6,467 nucleotides of DNA, taken from assembly GCA_031370745.1 (NCBI GenBank), contig JANMQX010000318.1:1-6467 (forward strand), in the 5' to 3' direction. Of this stretch, positions 1 through 5,069 are shown in pieces. Below the pieces are notes generated by a model. The model was not told where the DNA came from. It was given only the letters and a program-made list of their open reading frames with translations, and did not search any database. The position numbers and the translations under genes are program-made. Source of the DNA: JAENVT01 sp031370745 (lineage in GTDB: Bacteria; Actinomycetota; Acidimicrobiia; Acidimicrobiales; Ilumatobacteraceae). Position 1 is the stretch's first letter. Each line of letters opens with the position of its first letter.

Positions 1-342
1 GCCCTTCGCCGGGTGCACCTGCACGACATACCTTCATCTGCCCCGGCCAGTCGGTTCGGTGACGTCCAACTTCGTCGCGAGCAGGGAATCGTTCTGAAGG
101 CTGGGCGCGAACTGAGCTTGACCAAGACCGAGTTCCGCCTGCTGTGCGAGTTCGCCGACCATGTCGGCATGGTGCTGTCGCGCGACCAGCTGCTCGAGCG
201 GGTCTGGGGCTACGAGTACCTGGGTGACAGCCGACTCGTCGACGCCCATGTTCGCCGGTTGCGCGTCAAGATCGAGGACCAACCCGACGAGCCGAAGCTG
301 ATCGTCACCGCACGCGGCATCGGCTACCGCCTCTTGCCCTAA
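1..342 (+). CDS. OmpR/PhoB-family response regulator, C-terminal DNA-binding part (5' truncated by window edge)
   Basis: This is the DNA-binding (effector) half of a two-component response regulator, a cytoplasmic transcription factor switched by phosphorylation of a receiver domain that lies outside the window. The frame is open from base 1 (A-L-R-R-V-H...), the linker usually found after a receiver domain, so the GTG at 13 is unlikely to be the true start. The winged-helix domain shows the family pattern: a strand segment FGDVQL, then LSLTKTEFRLLCEF, then SRDQLLERVWGYEY, the recognition-helix region SRLVDAHVRRLRVKIE, and the wing ending ARGIGYRLLP just before TAA. No partner histidine kinase is visible; it may lie upstream. 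The TAA stop overlaps the stop of the convergent crotonase gene. The family is certain; target genes and signal cannot be told from this fragment. Confidence 0.93.
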   Translation, partial: ALRRVHLHDIPSSAPASRFGDVQLRREQGIVLKAGRELSLTKTEFRLLCEFADHVGMVLSRDQLLERVWGYEYLGDSRLVDAHVRRLRVKIEDQPDEPKLIVTARGIGYRLLP

Positions 343-1100
343 TCCCCGGAAGGATCCGTTCGGGCAGGATCGTCACCACACCACGTCGGCTGGCGCTTCT
401 CGATGAAGGCAGCCATTCCCTCGCGACCCTCCGCACTCGTGAACAACGATTCCGACAAGGCCTGCAACTCCGCAGTCGTGTGCGTGCCGCGCAACAGCGT
501 CTTGGTCATGGCGACCGCATGGGGACCGCCGAGCATGGTGTTCCGGCACAGTTCTGCGGTGGTCGCGCCGACGTCGTCGGTGACGTGAGTGACCAGCCCC
601 ATATCGAGTGCCCTGACTGCATCGAAGACCTCGCCGGTGAGGTACGGCGCGGCCAGCTTCGACCAACCGCAGCGCTGCAGAATTGGCCAGGTGATGATCG
701 CTGGTGCGACCCCGATCCGCACCTCGGTGAAGGCAAACGTGATCGACGAATTCACGACCACAAGGTCGCATGCGGCCATCAGCCCGATTCCGCCGGCGCG
801 CACCGGTCCGTCGACTGCCGCGATCACCGGCGCCGACGTCGTCGCGAGCCGTTCCATGGCGTGCACGAACGACGTGGAGTCGACGCGACCCGTCGACCGC
901 TCCTTCAGATCGGCCCCAGCACAGAACACCGGCGCGGTGTGCGTGAGCACGATCACACGAGGGTGCTCGGTGTCGGCGACGTCCAACGCGTCGTGGAGAT
1001 CGGCGAGCAGTTGATGCGACAGAGCGTTGCGGTTGGCCGGTGAGTCGAGCGTGATGGTGGCGACTCCATCGGCCACCACGACGTTGACGAGTTGCCCCAC
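339..1100 (-). CDS. Enoyl-CoA hydratase/isomerase (crotonase) family protein, methylglutaconyl-CoA hydratase-like
   Basis: A 253-aa protein, normal length for a single-domain crotonase, acting on acyl-CoA thioesters in the cytoplasm. The first oxyanion-hole segment is FCAGADLKE (residues 59-67) and the second is VRAGGIGLMAACD (100-112). Of the two catalytic glutamates of classical enoyl-CoA hydratase (Glu144 and Glu164 in the rat enzyme, numbering from memory), the first aligns with Gly106 and only the second is kept, as Glu126 in FTEVRIGVAP. This G-x-G-L / S-T-E-V-R-I-G-x-A-P style resembles bacterial LiuC-type methylglutaconyl-CoA hydratases of leucine breakdown, but the substrate is not fixed by sequence. 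The start is GTG at 1100 with no clear ribosome-binding site. It lies 19 bp after the helicase stop, so it is probably the last gene of the uppS-helicase-crotonase run. Its TAG stop overlaps the stop of the convergent response regulator. Confidence 0.92.
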   Translation of the reverse strand: MGQLVNVVVADGVATITLDSPANRNALSHQLLADLHDALDVADTEHPRVIVLTHTAPVFCAGADLKERSTGRVDSTSFVHAMERLATTSAPVIAAVDGPVRAGGIGLMAACDLVVVNSSITFAFTEVRIGVAPAIITWPILQRCGWSKLAAPYLTGEVFDAVRALDMGLVTHVTDDVGATTAELCRNTMLGGPHAVAMTKTLLRGTHTTAELQALSESLFTSAEGREGMAAFIEKRQPTWCGDDPARTDPSGD

Positions 1101-1119
1101 GACGGGGACTGTAACCCGC

Positions 1120-2991
1120 CTAGCCGACGATCTCCCGAAGAAACGCCTCGACGTCGGCGCGCACCCGAGTGCGCCTCATCGGTGGGAGCGCGCTGACGAT
1201 CTGCCATCGATAGTTGGCCTTGCCGAGTCGCGGGTCGAACACCGCCACGACGCCGCGATCGGTCGCGTTACGTATCAGCCGGCCAGTTGCCTGGGCAAGC
1301 AGGATTGCGGCTCGAGGCAGGTCGATCTCGCTGAAGGCAGCTGCGCCGAGCAGATCGCGACGGGCCGCCAGCAAAGGGTCATCCGGCCGTGGGAACGGGA
1401 TGCGATCGATCGTGACCAACGACAGGGTGCGTCCTGGTATGTCGACGCCTTGGAAGAAGCCCGCCGTGGCGAACAGGCACGCTGACTCATCCTCGGTGAA
1501 CGCTTTGACAAGCGCAGTCTTTGGAAGGTCGCGCTGGGTGAGGATTGGCACGTCGACGACTGCTTTCACCGCCGCCGCCGCGGCATCCATCGCCTTCCAA
1601 CTCGTGAACAGTGCAAGAGTTCGACCGCCTGCAGCGGTGATCAACGCGGCCAACTCGTCGTGCGCGGCAGCGGCGTATTGGGGTGATCTGGGATCGGGCA
1701 GGTGCAACGCGCAGTACAACAGCGCGTTGGTGGCGTAGTCGAACGGGCTGCCGACATCGAGTTGCGTGTACGACCCGTCTGTCACCCCGACTCGGTGGGC
1801 GAGGGTTGTCGGCAACGTCGCGCTGGTGAGGATGGCCGTGCGCTTCGTCCAGATCCCAGAGTTGAGTACCGGACCGACGTCGAGCGGAGCGATCTCCAGG
1901 CGGGCGTGATCCGGGCTACCTGAGACGAACGCCACGTAACCCTCGTGGGGGCCGAGGGCGATGTCGATCTGCTCTTGCACCCGGGTTGCGACCTGTTGGG
2001 CGCGCAGCTTGCGCTGCTGTGCCTCCGGCACGTCGGTATTGATCGCCCGGAGCGCAGCCTGTGCTCTGTCGATCCGATTGCGACTGTCGATCAGGACATC
2101 TTGGATAGCGTCGGGAAATGGCGTGCTCAATCGCTGGCCGGCGAACGGTCGAAGCGTTTCGCGTAGCGCCGGTGCAGCCTCGGCCAGACCGCCGACGATC
2201 GCCGGATCATCGATCACTCTGCGCACCACCGCGGCGAGGTTGGTCAATCGGCCGGGACCGATCTGCACGCCGACCGTATCGCTCATGATGTCTTCGAGTT
2301 GGTGAGCCTCGTCGATCACGACGACGTCATGTTCGGGCAGCAACACGTTGCCGCTGGCAACATTGAGGCCATAGAGATGAAGATTGACCACGACAACATC
2401 GGCGACCTGTGCTCGAGCGCGGGCCAACTCGGCAAAGCACACGGCACCCATCGGACATTTGGTGCCACCCGGGCATTCGTCGCTGCCAACGCTGACGGCC
2501 TGCCATGAACGGTCAGCGGGCGACCATGCCAGGTCAGCTTGGTCGCCGGTCTTTGTGGTGCCTGACCATTCCGATAGTCGTTTGATCTCAACCTTGGTTG
2601 TCGCGGCAAAGTCTTCGATCTCGAGCTGACCTTGGCCCGCCGCCGATTGCAGTTCGCGAACCCGCTGCATGCAGATGTAGTTGCTGCGGCCCTTGAGGAT
2701 CGCCCAATCGAACGGCTGGCCGAGATGGGCCTCGAGGAACGGAAGATCCTTGCTTGCCAGCTGGTCCTGCAATGCCTTTGTCGCCGTGGCGACCACGACT
2801 CGCTTGCCCGCGAGGATGGCCGGCACCAGATATCCCATCGTCTTGCCGGTCCCAGTGCCGGCTTGCACGATCAGGTGTTTGCTGCCGGCTATCGCCGCGC
2901 TCACGGCTACCGCCATTGTTTGCTGTCCCGGCCGCTCCTCTGCGGCGGGTAAGGCCGCGATGACCTTGGCCAAGCCGTCGAGTGGCGTCAT
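1120..2991 (-). CDS. DinG/XPD-family ATP-dependent DNA helicase with Fe-S cluster motif
   Basis: A 623-aa superfamily 2 helicase expected to unwind DNA 5' to 3' using ATP, in repair or in clearing unusual structures. Visible motifs: RPGQQ (20-24), Walker A AGTGTGKT (44-51), ATATKALQDQL (68-78), DEAH box (227-230), LTSATLP (388-394), FFQGVDIPG (512-520) and the arginine-finger motif QATGRLIR (567-574). Four cysteines, C107 (RSNYIC), C173, C179 and C185, sit where XPD/DinG proteins bind a 4Fe-4S cluster, followed by VVNLHL (201-206). There is no exonuclease domain. The frame stays open upstream to 3378, but that part overlaps uppS antiparallel-free in another frame and is not protein-like. ATG at 2991 starts directly before the Q-type motif and overlaps the uppS stop as ATGA, implying translational coupling; no separate ribosome-binding site is seen. 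The name dinG is plausible, but orthology to E. coli DinG is not shown. Confidence 0.94.
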   Translation of the reverse strand: MTPLDGLAKVIAALPAAEERPGQQTMAVAVSAAIAGSKHLIVQAGTGTGKTMGYLVPAILAGKRVVVATATKALQDQLASKDLPFLEAHLGQPFDWAILKGRSNYICMQRVRELQSAAGQGQLEIEDFAATTKVEIKRLSEWSGTTKTGDQADLAWSPADRSWQAVSVGSDECPGGTKCPMGAVCFAELARARAQVADVVVVNLHLYGLNVASGNVLLPEHDVVVIDEAHQLEDIMSDTVGVQIGPGRLTNLAAVVRRVIDDPAIVGGLAEAAPALRETLRPFAGQRLSTPFPDAIQDVLIDSRNRIDRAQAALRAINTDVPEAQQRKLRAQQVATRVQEQIDIALGPHEGYVAFVSGSPDHARLEIAPLDVGPVLNSGIWTKRTAILTSATLPTTLAHRVGVTDGSYTQLDVGSPFDYATNALLYCALHLPDPRSPQYAAAAHDELAALITAAGGRTLALFTSWKAMDAAAAAVKAVVDVPILTQRDLPKTALVKAFTEDESACLFATAGFFQGVDIPGRTLSLVTIDRIPFPRPDDPLLAARRDLLGAAAFSEIDLPRAAILLAQATGRLIRNATDRGVVAVFDPRLGKANYRWQIVSALPPMRRTRVRADVEAFLREIVG

Positions 2992-3668
2992 CGGCGAGCG
3001 ACGGCGATGGCGGCATCGATCTCGGCTGCGCCGAAATCGGGCCAGGTCTGCTCGGTGAAGAACACGGGTGCACCCGCGGACTGCCACAGCATGAAGTTGG
3101 AGATGCGACGCTCGCCTGAAGTTCGCACCACCACATCGACGGGGGGGAGCTCCGGCAAGTACATCTTGGCATCGATGTCGGCGGCAGTCACACGCGGTCG
3201 GCCGTCTGTGCTGGCGACGTTGGCGGCATGGACGATCTCTGCTCGGCTGCCGTAGTCGAATGCGACGGTCAAAACCATCCCGGTGTTTGCCGCTGTATCG
3301 GCAATGGCCTTGGCAATCGCCTTTTGGACATACCGCGGTGTGCGCGCCTCCTGGCTGGTGAAGGGGCGCCCGATCCACTGCACCCGCACGTTGAGATCGT
3401 TGAGCTCGGCGATCCTGCCGAAGAGCTTCTTGTGCAATCCGAGGATGTGGCGGACCTCGACTCGCGGCCTGACCCAGTTCTCGGTCGAGAACCCGAACAC
3501 GGTCAGCCAGCCGATGTCGCGCTTCACAGCAAGGCGCACGACGGCGGCAAGGTTCTCCTCACCTTCGGTGTGCCCGGCCGTGCGCGGCAGGCTCCGTCGC
3601 CTGGCCCAGCGGCCGTTCCCATCCATGATGCAAGCGACGTGCAGAGGTCGTTCGGCATCGGATCGCAC
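2988..3668 (-). CDS. uppS: Isoprenyl (undecaprenyl/decaprenyl) diphosphate synthase, cis-prenyltransferase catalytic subunit
   Basis: A 226-aa cis-prenyltransferase that condenses isopentenyl diphosphate units onto an allylic primer to build the polyprenyl carrier lipid for cell-wall synthesis. The catalytic segment HVACIMDGNGRWARR (10-24) contains the essential Asp16. Next come the GH segment (32-33), FGFSTENWVRP (58-68), FDYGSRAEIV (137-146) and the diphosphate-binding RTSGERRISNF (182-192). Gly59, at the position of E. coli Ala69, is small, which suits a long-chain product (family knowledge from memory). Two features are missing: the conserved Glu after LWQ (E. coli Glu213) is Pro201 in LWQSAGAPVFF, and the protein ends at ...AIAVARR without the C-terminal RxG motif, making it shorter than the usual ~250 aa. 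Both occur in the divergent gene at 3743. The start is GTG at 3668, the first possible start after an in-frame stop, with no clear ribosome-binding site. A 7-G run (3141-3147) encodes P-P without breaking the frame. Confidence 0.93.
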   Translation of the reverse strand: MRSDAERPLHVACIMDGNGRWARRRSLPRTAGHTEGEENLAAVVRLAVKRDIGWLTVFGFSTENWVRPRVEVRHILGLHKKLFGRIAELNDLNVRVQWIGRPFTSQEARTPRYVQKAIAKAIADTAANTGMVLTVAFDYGSRAEIVHAANVASTDGRPRVTAADIDAKMYLPELPPVDVVVRTSGERRISNFMLWQSAGAPVFFTEQTWPDFGAAEIDAAIAVARR

Positions 3669-3742
3669 AGAAGATGAACCATAGCCAGCACAGCTTCCAC
3701 GTGGCTCTCACTTCGTGGCCAGGCGTGGGATGATGAGGCTGC
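3669..3742. promoter_or_regulatory. Divergent intergenic region between uppS and the cis-prenyltransferase-like gene
   Basis: These 74 bp separate two genes read outward in opposite directions, so promoters for both transcription units should lie here. It contains an 8-bp perfect palindrome CCACGTGG (3697-3704) and a direct repeat CGTGGC (3700-3705 and 3714-3719, 14 bp apart), which could be an operator. On the minus strand a TATGGT hexamer ends about 11 bases before the uppS GTG and is a possible -10 element, with no convincing -35. No promoter can be assigned firmly from sequence alone. Sharing one short region would favour balanced expression of the two homologues. Confidence 0.4.
3735..3738 (+). 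promoter_or_regulatory. Probable ribosome-binding site of the cis-prenyltransferase-like gene
   Basis: GAGG stands four bases before the ATG at 3743. It is short and a little close, but it supports this ATG as the start; there is no better in-frame candidate nearby. Confidence 0.45.
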
Positions 3743-4282
3743 ATGAACCGCTCCGCCGAGCAGTCCGTCGAGTTGCGACACATCGTGATCGTCGGCGGCA
3801 CGTTGGGTGAGTGGAACGCGCTCGGCGATGTTGCCTGGCGCGACCGCATCCTGGAGTTCGGCAAGGTTGCCGAACAGGCCGGCGCGTCCTGGTTGACCAT
3901 CCGCCCGCTCGATCGTGTCGCCCCACCGCATGGCGGCATGCCGGCGTCGGTGACGCGGGTCGGAAAGTGCACCGGCGTGGTCGACCCGCAGACCGATGGG
4001 CGACAACGAGTCGTCGAAGCAGTCAACGTGTTACGCCGAGATGGCCGCGCGATCACCGATGTTAGCCTGTCGGAAGTCGTCAACGCCCCGGCAACGTGCG
4101 AGCCTGATCTGGCGATCGTCATCGGTCCCGACACCGACCTGCCGTCGACGTTGGTGTGGGAGTTGGCTTACTGCGAACTTGTCTACCTCGATGTGCCATG
4201 GGCGAATCTGCGAGGCGGCGATCTGGAGGGTGCGGTCACCGAATTCGCCGGTAGGCACCGACGATTCGGAGGGCTCGATTAG
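3743..4282 (+). CDS. Degenerate cis-prenyltransferase homologue, NgBR/Nus1-like accessory subunit (proposed)
   Basis: A 179-aa soluble protein that I read as a cis-prenyltransferase fold lacking its own active site. The N-terminus RHIVIVGGTLGEW (12-24) lines up with the family's HIAIIMDGNGRWA, but the catalytic Asp is Gly. WRDRILEFGKVAEQAGASWLTI (32-53) matches the following helix and strand. The middle is about 80 residues shorter than in UppS. GRQRVVEAVNVL (86-97) corresponds to the GRAEIVDAV segment. PDLAIVIGPDTDLPSTLVW (121-139) replaces the RTSGE-R-SNF-LLW diphosphate-binding motif. ELAYCELVYLDVPW (140-153) keeps the conserved Glu (E145), and the C-terminus RRFGGLD (173-179) is a canonical RxG tail. 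The GP in place of RTSGE and the RxG end recall human NgBR. It overlaps recO by one base and diverges from the catalytic uppS, whose missing elements it supplies. Family membership is well supported by motif order; the partner role is inferred. It could alternatively be a decaying or regulatory paralogue. Confidence 0.8.
   Translation: MNRSAEQSVELRHIVIVGGTLGEWNALGDVAWRDRILEFGKVAEQAGASWLTIRPLDRVAPPHGGMPASVTRVGKCTGVVDPQTDGRQRVVEAVNVLRRDGRAITDVSLSEVVNAPATCEPDLAIVIGPDTDLPSTLVWELAYCELVYLDVPWANLRGGDLEGAVTEFAGRHRRFGGLD
4268..4273 (+). promoter_or_regulatory. recO ribosome-binding site inside the upstream gene
   Basis: GGAGGG lies eight bases before the recO GTG at 4282, a good Shine-Dalgarno match and spacing that fixes the recO start. 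The same six bases are the two glycine codons of the upstream protein's RRFGGLD tail, so the RxG-motif codons double as the recO translation signal. Confidence 0.75.
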
Positions 4283-5013
4283 TGGGTTCTCCCGTCTATC
4301 GCGACTCCGCAGTCGTGCTACGCACCTACAAGCTTGCTGAAGCTGACCGCATTGTGGTGTTGATGACGGAACATCACGGCAAGGTCCGCGCGGTTGCGAA
4401 GGGCGTTCGCAAGACGATGTCGAAATTCGGTGCCAGGCTCGAGCCGATGAGTCATGTGCAACTCCTGCTGGCCCACGGTCGCACCGACCTCGACATCGTC
4501 AGCCAGGCGGAGTCGATCGAAACGCTTGCGCCAATGGTGGCGGATCTCGACCACATGACCAACGGGATCGCGATGCTTGAGGCGGTTGATCAGCTCGCAC
4601 TCGAACGCGAGCCGGCCCCGCACCTGTACCGCATGCTCGTTGGCGCACTGCGAACCGTGGCGCGACGATCCGGCCCGCTGGTGGTGCCGGCGTTCTACTG
4701 GAAGCTGTTGGCTGCGGAGGGCATCACTCCCTTGCTCGAGGAGTGTGCCCGCTGCGGCGAGGCTGGGCCGCTGGTCGCGTTCGACATGAACCATGGCGGA
4801 GCGCTGTGCCGAAACTGCCGAAGCGGTGCGCCGATGAGCGAACAAGCCCTGGAGTTGATGCGAATGGTCCTTGGCGGACGGATGAACGACGCCTTGTTGG
4901 TGCCGCAGTCCGCAGCGACGCACGAGATGGCCGCCCACGCCACACGTGCTATGGAGCATCACATCGAGCGTCGCCTGCGAACTGTGGCCATGTTCGAACG
5001 ACTGGAAACCTGA
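4282..5013 (+). CDS. recO: DNA repair protein RecO
   Basis: A 243-aa protein of normal RecO length. RecO works with RecR (and RecF) to load RecA onto SSB-coated single-stranded DNA and anneals complementary strands, in recombinational repair. The N-terminal OB-fold segment is typical: YRDSAVVLRTYKLAEADRIV (6-25), then GKVRAVAKGVRK (33-44) and ARLEPMSHVQLLL (51-63). The helical domain contains VPAFYWKLLAAEGITP (135-150). A four-cysteine zinc site is made by C155, C158, C176 and C179. The C-terminus HHIERRLRTVAMFERL matches the family end. The GTG start overlaps the previous stop as TAGTG and has a strong GGAGGG upstream, so it is co-translated with the cis-prenyltransferase-like gene. recO next to a cis-prenyltransferase is the known arrangement in mycobacteria (recO-uppS); here the neighbour in that slot is the degenerate homologue. 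Confidence 0.96.
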   Translation: MGSPVYRDSAVVLRTYKLAEADRIVVLMTEHHGKVRAVAKGVRKTMSKFGARLEPMSHVQLLLAHGRTDLDIVSQAESIETLAPMVADLDHMTNGIAMLEAVDQLALEREPAPHLYRMLVGALRTVARRSGPLVVPAFYWKLLAAEGITPLLEECARCGEAGPLVAFDMNHGGALCRNCRSGAPMSEQALELMRMVLGGRMNDALLVPQSAATHEMAAHATRAMEHHIERRLRTVAMFERLET

Positions 5014-5025
5014 CCGTTCCATGAT

Positions 5026-5067
5026 GTTGCCGATCATCGGGTCGCCGAGGTCGGGGATTGCGGCAAC
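5026..5067. terminator. Possible bidirectional hairpin between convergent recO and lipoprotein genes
   Basis: The 56 bp between the two convergent stops contains a 7-bp inverted repeat, GTTGCCG (5026-5032) and CGGCAAC (5061-5067), with a 28-base loop; a nested CCGAT-C-ATCGG palindrome lies at 5030-5040. There is no T-run on either side, so it is not a classical intrinsic terminator, but its placement between convergent genes suits one. Confidence 0.25.
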
Positions 5068-5069
5068 GG

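Noticed and set aside
480..1043. 187-codon plus-strand open frame antisense to the crotonase
   Set aside because: High-GC shadow frame: Arg/His-rich composition, no motif, and the opposite strand encodes a clear crotonase.
2992..3378. A 129-codon N-terminal extension of the helicase frame
   Set aside because: It overlaps uppS on the same strand in another frame, is not protein-like and precedes the family's normal N-terminus; the ATG at 2991 overlapping the uppS stop is the better start.
3559..4134. 191-codon minus-strand open frame spanning the uppS 5' end and the divergent gene
   Set aside because: It covers both the cis-prenyltransferase-like gene in antisense and uppS in another frame, and has no coherent motifs.
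3743..4282. Possibility that the 179-aa gene is a decaying uppS pseudogene
   Set aside because: The frame is intact, C-terminal motifs (ELAYCEL, RRFGGLD) are sharply conserved while catalytic ones are cleanly lost, and it is translationally coupled to recO. That suggests selection for a non-catalytic role, though decay is not fully excluded.
4318..5037. 239-codon minus-strand open frame antisense to recO
   Set aside because: Shadow of recO, whose OB fold and four-cysteine zinc site are unmistakable; the antisense product has no recognisable features.
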